Numbered from the stretch's first letter, positions 15,391 through 23,369 are shown. The stretch: 23,922 bases of DNA from Erysipelothrix sp. (GCA_030152625.1 JASLJD010000063.1:1-23922); one strand, 5' to 3'. Notes: generated from the sequence alone by a model not told the origin. A program made the numbers and translations.

Positions 15391-15902
15391 ATTTAAGATT
15401 TGAAAAATTTGAAGAGAAACATATTCCTCTTTATTATGAGTGGCGAAATGATCCAGAAGTGGCGCAAAATGACCAGTCTGTTTTTATTCGTCCAATGGGC
15501 TATGATGAAGTTGAAGCCTGGAGTCAGCGCATGGTGGAGGGTTTGACCTTTGTTGCTTATGATGGAGAGGTCGCTTTGGGAACCTGTGCTTTTATGAATC
15601 ATGACTATCGAAATCGGCATGATGAATTGGCTATTGTGATCGGTAATAAAGACTACTGGTCCAAAGGTTATGGGACAGAGATTATGAAAGTTCTTCTCGA
15701 TTGGGGTTTTGAAGGTCTGAATTTGCATCGCTTGTATTTGCATGTTTTCAGTTTCAATGAACGTGCGATCGGTCTTTATGAAAAAATGGGCTTTAAGCAA
15801 GAAGGGCGCTTGCGTTCGATGATTTATCGCGATGGTGCTTACCATGATTTGCTTGCTTATGGTATGCTTTATGATGAATATCGTAAACTTTATCAAAAGT
15901 AA
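15387..15902 (+). CDS. GNAT acetyltransferase (RimJ/RimL-type)
   Basis: 171 residues. A GNAT fold of the RimJ/RimL (Acetyltransf_3) type: an N-terminal WRNDPEV segment, acetyl-CoA pyrophosphate-binding motif A at about 88-98 (KDYWSKGYGTE), then NLHRLYLHVFSFNERAIGLYEKMGF, the classic C-terminal half, and EGRLRSMIYRDGAYHD. Members acetylate amino groups of ribosomal proteins, polyamines or small molecules; the acceptor is unknown here. The ATG overlaps the M20 stop (ATGA), with no strong ribosome binding site of its own, implying coupled translation as the last gene of the cluster. Confidence 0.9.
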   Translation: MNLRFEKFEEKHIPLYYEWRNDPEVAQNDQSVFIRPMGYDEVEAWSQRMVEGLTFVAYDGEVALGTCAFMNHDYRNRHDELAIVIGNKDYWSKGYGTEIMKVLLDWGFEGLNLHRLYLHVFSFNERAIGLYEKMGFKQEGRLRSMIYRDGAYHDLLAYGMLYDEYRKLYQK

Positions 15903-15906
15903 AGGA

Positions 15907-15934
15907 TTGCAAAAAGTTGTAGAATCGCTATAAT
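15907..15934 (+). promoter_or_regulatory. Promoter of the second GNAT gene
   Basis: TTGCAA (15907-15912), 16-base spacer, TATAAT (15929-15934). It is 20 bases before the ATG at 15955. Confidence 0.82.
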
Positions 15935-15954
15935 ATGCAAAGATAGGAGGCAGC

Positions 15955-16425
15955 ATGATACGAAAAGCAAAATTGGAGGATCTGGAGGCAATCCGTTTAA
16001 TCGCAAGGATTACTTGGATGCAAGCCTATAAAGACAAGGTCCCCGAAGAAAATATTGCCAAGCATCTGGATGTCTTCTATAGTAAAGAACAGCTAAAAGA
16101 AGCCATTGAGAATGAAACAATTTATCTTGCCACAGAAGCTGATTTAATTTTAGCATATGCTTATTTTGAAGTAGTGGGAGAGCGTTTATTTATCCATGCC
16201 TTATATGTTTTACCCAGTTCACAGCGAGAAGGGATTGGCACGCTTTTATATCAAGAAATTTTAAAGGCACATCCTGATCTTGAAGTGATTCGAACACGTC
16301 TAGAAGCCAATACGGAGAGTGCTGTCTCATTTTTTGAGAAAGAAGGTTTTGAAGCAGGTGAAGCTTCATACTTTGAAATGGGTGGCTATCCTTTGAAAAT
16401 GAAAGTTTTTGAGAAAAAGCTTTGA
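15955..16425 (+). CDS. GNAT acetyltransferase
   Basis: 156 residues. N-terminal IRKAKLEDLEAIRLIA is a typical GNAT opening. The beta4/motif A region reads HALYVLPSSQREGIG (81-95), with R91-x-x-G-I-G as the acetyl-CoA loop, and ANTESAVSFFEKEGFE is the usual C-terminal motif. The acceptor substrate is unknown. AGGAGG lies four bases before the ATG. It has its own promoter. The -35 of the next gene's promoter overlaps its stop codon, and no terminator separates them, so some read-through into the riboswitch leader is possible. Confidence 0.88.
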   Translation: MIRKAKLEDLEAIRLIARITWMQAYKDKVPEENIAKHLDVFYSKEQLKEAIENETIYLATEADLILAYAYFEVVGERLFIHALYVLPSSQREGIGTLLYQEILKAHPDLEVIRTRLEANTESAVSFFEKEGFEAGEASYFEMGGYPLKMKVFEKKL

Positions 16426-16450
16426 CTGTCAAATGGCAATTTGTTATGAT
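16422..16450 (+). promoter_or_regulatory. Promoter of the yybP-ykoY leader and P-type ATPase
   Basis: TTGACT (16422-16427), 17-base spacer, TATGAT (16445-16450). The -35 overlaps the preceding stop codon. Transcription starts near 16457, at the 5' strand of riboswitch P1. Confidence 0.85.
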
Positions 16451-16451
16451 T

Positions 16452-16551
16452 AAAGCGTAAAGGGAGTAGAAGCCCTCTTCTTGAGGGTCACTGTTTCGTC
16501 AATACGATCTCAAAGAGATCCGGAACGTGTATAAATTCGAGACTTTATCCA
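16452..16551 (+). promoter_or_regulatory. yybP-ykoY (Mn2+-sensing) riboswitch aptamer
   Basis: Layout matches the family. The P1 5' strand GTAAAG (16457-16462) is followed by the conserved GGGAGTAG. A P2 hairpin GCCCTC/GAGGGT (16472-16488) leads to GTCACTG and CGTCA. A long P3 arm has ATACG/CGTGT, GATCTC/GAGATC with an AAA tip, and an asymmetric CGGAA bulge. It closes with GAGACTTTATCC. The P1 3' strand CTTTAT (16543-16548) is also the 5' arm of the terminator, so metal binding should prevent termination (ON switch), as described for members of this class. It lies directly before a cation P-type ATPase, a classic position. Confidence 0.92.
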
Positions 16552-16574
16552 CTTTTGGGATAAAGTCTTTTTTT
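16541..16574 (+). terminator. Terminator of the yybP-ykoY expression platform
   Basis: GACTTTATCC (16541-16550), loop ACTTTTG, GGATAAAGTC (16558-16567), then seven T. It is mutually exclusive with riboswitch P1. Confidence 0.93.
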
Positions 16575-16591
16575 ATTTAAAGGAGGCAATT

Positions 16592-19177
16592 ATGGAAGAC
16601 AGAAAATGGTACGCAGAGGACTTAGAAACCATTGCTGATCACTATGATCTAAACTATGGTTTGAGTGAAGAGGAAGTCAAAACTCAGCGAGAAAAATACG
16701 GAGAAAATAAATTGGCAGAGGCAAAGGGCCCGAGTGTTCTTTCTCGAATCCTTGACCAGTTTAAAGATGTGACGATTGTGATTTTGATTGTGGCGGCTGT
16801 GATCAGTTATTTTGCAGGCAGCCAAGTTGATGCAATCATCATTTTAGCGATCGTGATTTTAAATGCTCTCATTGGTTTTACCCAAGAGGATAAGGCTGAA
16901 AAATCACTGAAAGCTTTGCAAGATATGTCCTCACCCAGTGCGAAGGTGATTCGTTCAGGTGTGGAAACTTCAATCAACTCGAAAGATGTGGTTGTGGGAG
17001 ATTTGCTTATATTAGAAGCAGGTGACTTGGTTGCAGCAGATGTTCGCTTAGTCACTGTTAATTCATTACAGGTTCAAGAATCTTCGCTTACAGGTGAGTC
17101 GCTTCCAGTTCATAAAGAAGCGAATCTTGTGCTGGATGAAGATGCTGTTTTAGGTGATCGTCGTAACATGGCTTATTCATCGGGAACAGTGACCTATGGT
17201 CGTGGAAAAGGCTTAGTTGTTGCTACGGGGATGGATACAGAGGTTGGTAAGATTGCCAGTATGCTTCAAGAAACAGAAACAGATTTAACCCCTCTCCAAC
17301 AACAACTCAATGATTTAGGAAAGGTCTTAGGGATGGGGGCTTTAATTGCTTGCGGTATTATTTTGGCGATTGGGCTTTATCATCAAGAAGATTTCATGAA
17401 TATGTTCTTAACAGCTGTTTCCTTAGCGGTTGCCGTGGTTCCTGAAAGTTTACCAGCGGTTGCCTCGATTGTTTTAGCTTTAGGTGTTCAACGTCTTGTG
17501 AGTCAAAATGCAATCGTTCGTAATTTACCATCCGTTGAAACCTTGGGTTCTGCAACGGTTATTTGCAGTGATAAGACCGGAACATTGACGCAAAATAAAA
17601 TGACTGTTCAAAAACATTGGACAGAAAGTGATGTGGAACTTTTAGGTGCAGGCCTGCTCTTGTGTAATGATGCTCGTAAAATCGATGGTGAGTGGGTTGG
17701 GGATCCAACCGAGACGGCACTTTCAGCTTGGGCTCAAAACATTGGCCTTGACACCGAGAGTATTTTACATACCCACACGCGTTTAAACGAAGTACCTTTT
17801 GATTCAGCTCGTAAACGAATGAGTACCATCAATGATATCAATGGTGAGAAATATGTTTTCCTAAAAGGTGGTGTCGATGAAGTTTTAGCGGTCGTCGACT
17901 CTTATTTGGAGGGCGATGAGATCGTCCCTATCCGAGCTGAACACATTGAAAAAATTCAGAAAGAAAACCTTGCAATGGGAGAAAAAGCTTTACGTGTCTT
18001 AGCCCTTGCGACAAAAAAGGTTGAGACGGAAGAACTTGAAGAAGATGAGATTGAGTCGAAGCTAAGTTTTGTCGGCCTTGTGGGAATGATTGATCCGCCT
18101 CGTCCTGAAGTCTATGATGCTATTCAGAAAAGTAAGACAGCTGGGATTCGTACTGTGATGATTACCGGTGATCATGCGGTGACAGCATCAGCGATTGCGA
18201 AAGAAATCGGCCTCATGGAAGATGGGCATCGAGTCGTTACAGGAAAAGATTTGGATCAAATGAGCGATGATGATCTGTATGAAAATGTGAAGGAAATTGC
18301 TGTTTATGCTCGGGTATCACCAGAACATAAAATGCGTATTATTTCCGCATGGAAGCGTCATGGCGATACGGTTGCGATGACAGGAGATGGGGTTAATGAT
18401 GCTCCTGCCCTTAAGCGTGCTGATATCGGTGCGGCCATGGGTATTGTGGGTACCGAGGTTGCGAAAGGTGCTTCCGATATGATTCTTACCGATGATAATT
18501 TTGCGACTGTGGTGAAAGCTGTTGAGGAAGGACGCCGTATTAAGGATAATATTATTAAATCTGTTTCCTATCTTCTTTCTTGTAATACAGGGGAGCTTTT
18601 AGTCATCTTGTTAGCGATTATCTTTTCCTTGGGACAACCACTCTTACCGGTTCATTTACTATGGATTAATCTTGTGACCGATAGCCTACCAGCGCTTGCT
18701 TTGGGTGTGGATGGTCCAGAAGAGGGGATTATGTGTCGTGAGCCTGATCGAAGTGGCTCGCTGTTAAGTAAACCTGTCTTTATTCGTATTGCTTATCAAG
18801 GTATAACCATTGGTTTGACAGCGCTTTTTGCTTTCCTTTATGGTTTGGGTTATTTTGGAGCGCATGATGGAAGTCTTATTCAAGGGCAAACGATGGCTTT
18901 TGTTGTTTTGGCTTTCTCACAATTGATCCATTCTTTCAGTGTTCATGCAGGATCCGAGTCAGTCTTTGCTAATTTCTGGAAGAATAAATGGCTTGTTTAC
19001 GCAACTTTAATCAATGGTCTGATGATTTTAGGGGTTGTCTTAATTCCGGGAGTCAACAATCTCTTCAAACTCAGCAATCTTGATGGCCATCATTGGCTTG
19101 TAGCGATTGGCTTAATGTTTGTTCCCCTCTTAGTTGTTGAGATGATGAAGTTATTTGTTCGTAAAAAAGAAGCTTAA
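16592..19177 (+). CDS. P-type cation-transporting ATPase (Ca2+/Mn2+ type, P2), likely Mn2+ exporter
   Basis: 861 residues. All P-type hallmarks are intact: TGES (167-170) in the actuator domain, the phosphorylated D327 in CSDKTGTLTQ, KGG (425-427) in the nucleotide domain, TGDHA (525-529) and TGDGVNDAP (597-605). Transport-site helices match the SERCA/PMCA group: M4 VPESLP (283-288), M5 NTGE (665-668), M6 NLVTDSLPALALG (693-705). These make a divalent cation, Ca2+ or Mn2+, the cargo. The leader is a yybP-ykoY riboswitch, so Mn2+ efflux under Mn excess is the best assignment, as for L. lactis YoaB; this rests on family knowledge plus inference. AGGAGG lies five bases before ATG. Monocistronic. 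Confidence 0.93.
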   Translation: MEDRKWYAEDLETIADHYDLNYGLSEEEVKTQREKYGENKLAEAKGPSVLSRILDQFKDVTIVILIVAAVISYFAGSQVDAIIILAIVILNALIGFTQEDKAEKSLKALQDMSSPSAKVIRSGVETSINSKDVVVGDLLILEAGDLVAADVRLVTVNSLQVQESSLTGESLPVHKEANLVLDEDAVLGDRRNMAYSSGTVTYGRGKGLVVATGMDTEVGKIASMLQETETDLTPLQQQLNDLGKVLGMGALIACGIILAIGLYHQEDFMNMFLTAVSLAVAVVPESLPAVASIVLALGVQRLVSQNAIVRNLPSVETLGSATVICSDKTGTLTQNKMTVQKHWTESDVELLGAGLLLCNDARKIDGEWVGDPTETALSAWAQNIGLDTESILHTHTRLNEVPFDSARKRMSTINDINGEKYVFLKGGVDEVLAVVDSYLEGDEIVPIRAEHIEKIQKENLAMGEKALRVLALATKKVETEELEEDEIESKLSFVGLVGMIDPPRPEVYDAIQKSKTAGIRTVMITGDHAVTASAIAKEIGLMEDGHRVVTGKDLDQMSDDDLYENVKEIAVYARVSPEHKMRIISAWKRHGDTVAMTGDGVNDAPALKRADIGAAMGIVGTEVAKGASDMILTDDNFATVVKAVEEGRRIKDNIIKSVSYLLSCNTGELLVILLAIIFSLGQPLLPVHLLWINLVTDSLPALALGVDGPEEGIMCREPDRSGSLLSKPVFIRIAYQGITIGLTALFAFLYGLGYFGAHDGSLIQGQTMAFVVLAFSQLIHSFSVHAGSESVFANFWKNKWLVYATLINGLMILGVVLIPGVNNLFKLSNLDGHHWLVAIGLMFVPLLVVEMMKLFVRKKEA

Positions 19178-19180
19178 AGA

Positions 19181-19212
19181 AAACATCAACCTTGCCAAAG
19201 GTTGATGTTTTT
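19181..19212 (+). terminator. Intrinsic terminator after the P-type ATPase
   Basis: AAACATCAACCTT (19181-19193), loop GCCA, AAGGTTGATGTTT (19198-19210), T run. Confidence 0.93.
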
Positions 19213-19242
19213 AATGGAGATGAACTTTCATTTTAAAAAAGC

Positions 19243-19248
19243 TATAAT
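19243..19248 (+). promoter_or_regulatory. -10 box of the antiterminator gene
   Basis: A perfect TATAAT (19243-19248), with only a weak -35 candidate (TGAACT at 19221). It lies 27 bases before the ATG. Confidence 0.6.
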
Positions 19249-19275
19249 AAGATGCATGTTGAAGGGGGGAAAACG

Positions 19276-20094
19276 ATGAAAATTATAAAGATTTTCAATA
19301 ATAACTGTGTTGCGACCATTGTTGATGGGAAAGAGCAAATCGTGACTGGCTTGGGTTTGGGCTTTGATAAAAAAGAAGGCGATGAGCTCGATGTCGATCG
19401 GATTGAGAAGACTTTTCACTTGCTTCCACAACAGTTTAAACGTTTTTCTCAATTAATTGAGGAGATCGATTTTGATTATTTTCGTTTGACACAAGATCTG
19501 ATGGCGAAGGCAGAAAAAGATTTCGATTTGGCATTGGATGATAAATTGTTTATATTTCTAAGTGATCACATGTCTTCAGCAGTCAAGCGTTTTGAGGAAG
19601 GGATGTATGTTCCTAATTTGATGAATGAAGAATTTAAACTTTTTTATCCTAAAGAATATGCTCTTGCGCTTTGGGCCGTATCGGAAATTAAAAAGCGTTT
19701 TGAGATTGTTTTACCAGAAGATGAGGCTTCCTATATTACGGTGCACATTGTCAATGCCAGTGTAAAAGATGGTCATGAAGATGTGCATGAGACGGTAGAA
19801 ATGATTGCGGCTGTGCTTGCGATCGTGGAGTCTCAAACAGGACGTGAACTCGATCGGGAAGATCTTTCGGTGATGCGTTTTCAAACACATTTGAAATATT
19901 TAGCGCAAAGAATTTTATCGGGCAGCGATCTTGTCAAGCCAGAAAAACCTCATTTGAAGATGATCTTCCAATTCCGTAAATATCAAGATCTCGTCGATCA
20001 GATTGCTTATTATATTCAAGAACGTTTTCATTATTCATTAAACATGGATGAAAAGTTGTATTTGATGCTTCATCTTGATCGCATGCTTTCTTAA
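19276..20094 (+). CDS. BglG/LicT/GlcT-family transcriptional antiterminator
   Basis: 272 residues. The N-terminal co-antiterminator RNA-binding domain (about 1-55: IIKIFNNNCVATIVDG...) is followed by two PTS regulation domains carrying the four conserved phosphorylatable histidines: H98 (SDHMSSA) and H157 (VHIVNA) in PRD1, H205 (RFQTHLKYL) and H266 (LMLHLDRM) in PRD2. It binds a RAT hairpin in nascent mRNA and blocks terminator formation, with activity set by PTS phosphorylation. The adjacent leader at 20134-20204 has just such a RAT/terminator, so the PTS gene is its target. An ATG at 19252 is in frame, but the chosen ATG has AGGGGGG six bases before it and starts exactly at the conserved MKIIKIFNNN. 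Confidence 0.93.
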   Translation: MKIIKIFNNNCVATIVDGKEQIVTGLGLGFDKKEGDELDVDRIEKTFHLLPQQFKRFSQLIEEIDFDYFRLTQDLMAKAEKDFDLALDDKLFIFLSDHMSSAVKRFEEGMYVPNLMNEEFKLFYPKEYALALWAVSEIKKRFEIVLPEDEASYITVHIVNASVKDGHEDVHETVEMIAAVLAIVESQTGRELDREDLSVMRFQTHLKYLAQRILSGSDLVKPEKPHLKMIFQFRKYQDLVDQIAYYIQERFHYSLNMDEKLYLMLHLDRMLS

Positions 20095-20095
20095 C

Positions 20096-20123
20096 TTGAC
20101 AAAGAAGATAAATTTGTTATGAT
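20096..20123 (+). promoter_or_regulatory. Promoter of the PTS gene
   Basis: A perfect -35 TTGACA (20096-20101), 16-base spacer, TATGAT (20118-20123). It starts one base after the antiterminator gene's stop codon. Confidence 0.87.
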
Positions 20124-20133
20124 TATCCGGAAT

Positions 20134-20162
20134 GGGATTGTGACTGAAGAAGGCAAGACCTA
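20134..20162 (+). promoter_or_regulatory. RAT (ribonucleic antiterminator) site
   Basis: GGGATTGTGACTG followed by AAGAAGGCAAGACCT matches the family consensus GGATTGTtACTG...GGCAaaACC. It overlaps the 5' arm of the following terminator (20155-20164), so protein binding here and termination exclude each other. Confidence 0.9.
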
Positions 20163-20204
20163 CATTGAGACAGTTTTATGCTGTCTTTTTGTAGGTCTTT
20201 TTTT
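20155..20204 (+). terminator. Conditional terminator in the PTS leader
   Basis: AAGACCTACA (20155-20164) pairs with TGTAGGTCTT (20190-20199). An inner hairpin GACAG (20169-20173) / CTGTC (20181-20185) extends it, and a T run to 20204 follows. Confidence 0.92.
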
Positions 20205-20231
20205 GTGTTTTAATGAAGGAGGAAAAAGAAA

Positions 20232-21785
20232 ATGATGAAAAAATTACAACGTCTTGGTCGGACGTTTATGCTTCCAATTGCATTGCTTCCTGTTGCAGGA
20301 TTGATGCTTGGAATTGGTGCTTCTTTTACAGGAGAAGCCTTTTTAGAACTTTATGGTTTACAAGCTGTGATGGGCGAAGGAACGTTTCTTTACAGTGTCC
20401 TTTCCGTCTTGAAAGATGCAGGCGAAGTTGTCTTTGCGAATTTACCGCTTCTTTTTGCTGTTGGGGTGGCTTTAGGTTTAGCCGATGAGCATAAAGAAGT
20501 TGCGGCTTTATCCGCACTTGTCGCATATCTTATGATGTATGCGAGCATGACATCAAGTATTCAACATTTTGCAGATATTGAAACTTTAAAAGAAACACCG
20601 GGACTGATCGCAAGTGTTTTATCTTTTGAAGAGACGATGAACATGGGTGTTTTTGGCGGTATTTTAGTGGGGCTTGTTGTCTCGAAACTTCATAATAAAT
20701 ACCATCAAATAGAACTGCCCGCAGCTCTTTCATTTTTCAGCGGGACACGTTTTGTACCCATTGTTTCAGCCTTTGTGGCAGTGTTTATGGGGATGTTTTT
20801 AACCTGGTTATGGCCTTATGCTGGTGCTCTCATTGCCGCCTTGGGTCGGGCTGTTGCGAAGCTTGGTTATTTTGGTACATTTATTTACGGTTATATTTAT
20901 CGTGCTTTAATCCCCTTAGGGCTTCATCACGTTTTCTATCTCCCATTTTGGCAAACAGCCTTAGGTGGTACGGCTGAAGTTGGCGGTCAAGTGGTTGAAG
21001 GAGTCCAAAACATCGTCTTTGCACAATTGGCAGCTGGTGTACCGGTTGATCCAGAAGCAGCACGCTTTTTCAGCGGTATGTTTCCATTTATGATTTTTGG
21101 TTTTCCAGCAGCAGCTTTCGCAATGTATCAAACGGCTCGTCCTGAAAGAAAAGAAGATGTGAAGGGACTCATGATTTCCTCTTCATTAACTTCCATCTTC
21201 ACCGGGATTACTGAGCCTCTTGAGTTTTCATTCTTATTTGCATCGCCATTGCTTTATTTTGCTGTGCATGGTGTTTTAGCGGCTTTATCCTTTATGCTTA
21301 TGCACATTTTAAAGGTAGGTGTCGGTTTGACCTTTTCAGGCGGTCTTTTAGATTTTATCCTATATGGTGTTTTACCGGGGAATGCCCAAACAAATTGGGT
21401 TCCGGTTCTTATTGTGGGCATTGTTTATGCTTTCTTGTATTACGGTATTTTTAAATTCGCAATCCTTAAATTTGATTTAAAGACGCCGGGTCGAGAAGAA
21501 CTTAAAGTTCAAGATACAGTGAAGTTTGAAGGGGATGAGAAATTCGATGCAATGGCTCAATCGCTTCTCGAAGCTTTAGGTGGTAAAGAGAATATTGCAT
21601 CTTCTGAATATTGTGCAACCCGTCTTCGCCTTGAAGTTCTTGATGATGACTTAGTTCAGGAAGAAGCCTTAAAAATCGGCAGTGTTTCTGGCGTGATGCG
21701 TCCTGGTAAGGGCAGTGTTCAATTAATTATTGGCCCGGATGTTCAACGTGTTGCGCGTGCATTCAATCAGCAATTAGATAAGTAA
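20232..21785 (+). CDS. PTS glucose-family EIICB permease (PtsG-like)
   Basis: 517 residues. The EIIC domain (about 1-420) has the family start RTFMLPIALLPVAGLMLGIG, IPLGLHHVFYLPFW with H232/H233, and the hallmark GITEPLEFSFLF (325-336), ending FDLKTPGREE. The EIIB domain (about 432-517) has the phosphorylated Cys461 in SEYCATRLRLEV. No EIIA domain is present, so one must come from elsewhere. It imports and phosphorylates a sugar of the glucose/glucosamine/GlcNAc group. The EIICB order and PtsG-like details favour glucose, but the neighbouring nan genes leave amino sugars open. The ATG pair at 20232 has GAAGGAGG nine bases upstream. It is controlled by the RAT/terminator leader. Confidence 0.9.
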   Translation: MMKKLQRLGRTFMLPIALLPVAGLMLGIGASFTGEAFLELYGLQAVMGEGTFLYSVLSVLKDAGEVVFANLPLLFAVGVALGLADEHKEVAALSALVAYLMMYASMTSSIQHFADIETLKETPGLIASVLSFEETMNMGVFGGILVGLVVSKLHNKYHQIELPAALSFFSGTRFVPIVSAFVAVFMGMFLTWLWPYAGALIAALGRAVAKLGYFGTFIYGYIYRALIPLGLHHVFYLPFWQTALGGTAEVGGQVVEGVQNIVFAQLAAGVPVDPEAARFFSGMFPFMIFGFPAAAFAMYQTARPERKEDVKGLMISSSLTSIFTGITEPLEFSFLFASPLLYFAVHGVLAALSFMLMHILKVGVGLTFSGGLLDFILYGVLPGNAQTNWVPVLIVGIVYAFLYYGIFKFAILKFDLKTPGREELKVQDTVKFEGDEKFDAMAQSLLEALGGKENIASSEYCATRLRLEVLDDDLVQEEALKIGSVSGVMRPGKGSVQLIIGPDVQRVARAFNQQLDK

Positions 21786-21790
21786 AATAA

Positions 21791-21821
21791 AAAAAACGTC
21801 GCTTATTGGCGACGTTTTTTT
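21791..21821. terminator. Bidirectional terminator between PTS and ROK genes
   Basis: AAAAAACGTCGC (21791-21802) and GCGACGTTTTTT (21809-21820) form a perfect 12-bp stem with T runs on both strands. It serves both convergent genes. The ROK gene's TAA stop (21805-21803) lies in its loop. Confidence 0.93.
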
Positions 21822-22705
21822 GATGGAAAAAAGAGACTTGCAGCTCCGAGTATCATCGCATCGGCTAAGAGTTCGGATTGTTTGATTTTGACCGATTGAT
21901 TAATTTTTAAAACACGAGATTGAACATTTTCTTGGATGAAAGGCATCCACTCTCCTAATGAGTTCGCAACACCGCCGCTTAAGACAATGGCTTCAGGTGC
22001 GAAGATATTACTGAGGCTTGTCAGTGTTTGAATCATGTTTTCTAAATAGTTTTGGACAAGGCTTTGTTCAAAGGGTTCTTTGGATGCGAAGATTTCTTGA
22101 GCTGACTTTTTTTCATTGCGGAGATGTTGATATTCTCTTTCTAAGGCCGGTCCTGATAAGTAGGCTTCGACACAACCAAATTGTCCACAAGGACAAGCTC
22201 TTCCTTGGGGTTTTAAAACAAGATGCCCAAGTTCCCCAGCAGCGCCTGTTTCACCGCGCATTAATTCGCCATTTTGAATAATCGCTCCCCCGACGCCTGT
22301 GCCCATGGCAAGTGCGATCATGTTTTGATAATGGAAGCCAAAATGCATTTCTCCAAGGGCCATTGCTTGCACATCATTGATTACTTTAACGGGAAGAGAA
22401 CTTGCTTCATGAAGTTTTTTTGCGAGGGGAAATCCGACCCAGTCTTTAAAAACTTTGGTTGCTGATTGGATGGTTCCCTGATTATCGATTTGGCCAGCAG
22501 TTCCCACGCCTATTCCCACGGCTTCAGGATAATCTTTTTTTAAGGCGACAATGACTTCTGAAATTCTTTGACTGATGGACTCGCCACCTTCATGTGCTAG
22601 GCTGGGAATTTCTTTACGAAAAAGAATTCCTTTTTCCTCATGAACGACAGCGATTTGGATTTTTGTTCCGCCAATATCAACGGCAAAACTAGTTCTTTTT
22701 TGCAT
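21803..22705 (-). CDS. ROK family sugar kinase, probable N-acetylmannosamine kinase
   Basis: 300 residues. ATP-binding DIGGTK (10-15), GVGTAGQID, catalytic N110-D111 (KVINDVQAM), GTGVGG (135-140), the ROK residues E158 and H161, and the zinc site C171-x-C173-x4-C178 (CPCGQFGC) are all present. ROK kinases act on glucose, ManNAc or similar sugars. It overlaps nanE by 17 bases and faces away from nanA, so ManNAc kinase (NanK) is the best assignment (inference from context); glucokinase is the alternative. Start ATG 22705 follows AGGCGG by seven bases. The longer frame to 22786 lies inside nanE and is rejected. The last codons and stop run into the terminator hairpin. Confidence 0.9.
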   Translation of the reverse strand: MQKRTSFAVDIGGTKIQIAVVHEEKGILFRKEIPSLAHEGGESISQRISEVIVALKKDYPEAVGIGVGTAGQIDNQGTIQSATKVFKDWVGFPLAKKLHEASSLPVKVINDVQAMALGEMHFGFHYQNMIALAMGTGVGGAIIQNGELMRGETGAAGELGHLVLKPQGRACPCGQFGCVEAYLSGPALEREYQHLRNEKKSAQEIFASKEPFEQSLVQNYLENMIQTLTSLSNIFAPEAIVLSGGVANSLGEWMPFIQENVQSRVLKINQSVKIKQSELLADAMILGAASLFFPSKKRRQ

Positions 22706-23369
22706 TTGCAACCGCCTCGCTGAATTTTTTGGTGATAACTTGTGGACGCGTAATGGCTGAACCCACAACAACCGTGTGTGCGCCAATTTCTAAAGCTTTT
22801 TTCGCATCTTCGGGTGTGTTGAAATTCCCTTCAGCAATCACCGGAATCGAAAGATCTTGAACTAATTTTTCAAGTAAATCAAAATCAGGGACCTTTTGTC
22901 CTTTTGTGTGAGGTGTATAACCAACCATGGTTACAGCGACAGCATCAAAACCCAGTTTTTCAGCTCTTTTTGCTTCCTCATATGTGGAAATATCGGCCAA
23001 TAATTTACCTTTTGGATAATGTTCTCTTGCATAGGCAAGCAGTTTATCCAGTGGGTAAGGACGCGTATGATCGGTCGCGTCAATGGCGATCATATCTGCG
23101 CCTGCTGTGAATATTTCGTCAATTTCTTTTGGGGTCGGTGAGATATAGGCCTCATAGCCTTCATAATTTCTTTTCACCAAACCAATGACAGGTAATTGGC
23201 TGTCTTCCTTAATCATTTTTGTGTTTTCGGGACCATTTGTACGAATACCAATGGCACCACCTTCTTTCGCTGCTCGTGCCATTTTAAGCATGGTATCTCC
23301 ACCATAGAGTGGCTCATCTTCCAGGGCCTGACAAGATACAATCAGCCCATCTTTAATTTTTTCAAACAT
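22689..23369 (-). CDS. nanE: N-acylglucosamine-6-phosphate 2-epimerase (ManNAc-6-P epimerase)
   Basis: 226 residues, the usual length. It converts ManNAc-6-phosphate to GlcNAc-6-phosphate in sialic acid catabolism. Family motifs: GLIVSCQALEDEPL near the N-terminus, IGIRTNGPEN, IAIDATDHTRPYP, AVTMVGYTPHTKG, PVIAEGNFNTPEDAKKAL and HTVVVGSAITRP. These cover the TIM-barrel phosphate and sugar binding loops. Two adjacent ATGs (23372, 23369) follow AAGGGG by about four and seven bases, and I prefer the second on spacing. The longer frame to 23432 begins upstream of the promoter's -10 and is rejected. It is the first gene of a two-gene unit with the ROK kinase, divergent from nanA. Confidence 0.95.
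   Translation of the reverse strand: MFEKIKDGLIVSCQALEDEPLYGGDTMLKMARAAKEGGAIGIRTNGPENTKMIKEDSQLPVIGLVKRNYEGYEAYISPTPKEIDEIFTAGADMIAIDATDHTRPYPLDKLLAYAREHYPKGKLLADISTYEEAKRAEKLGFDAVAVTMVGYTPHTKGQKVPDFDLLEKLVQDLSIPVIAEGNFNTPEDAKKALEIGAHTVVVGSAITRPQVITKKFSEAVANAKKN

Noticed and set aside
15393..15956. Minus-strand 187-residue open frame opposite the GNAT gene
   Set aside because: Antisense shadow of a well-supported acetyltransferase. No ribosome binding site or recognisable domain; composition rich in Ile, His and Thr, as expected of an antisense frame.
20213..20488. Plus-strand 91-residue frame overlapping the PTS start
   Set aside because: Cys- and Arg-rich out-of-frame shadow of the EIIC N-terminus.
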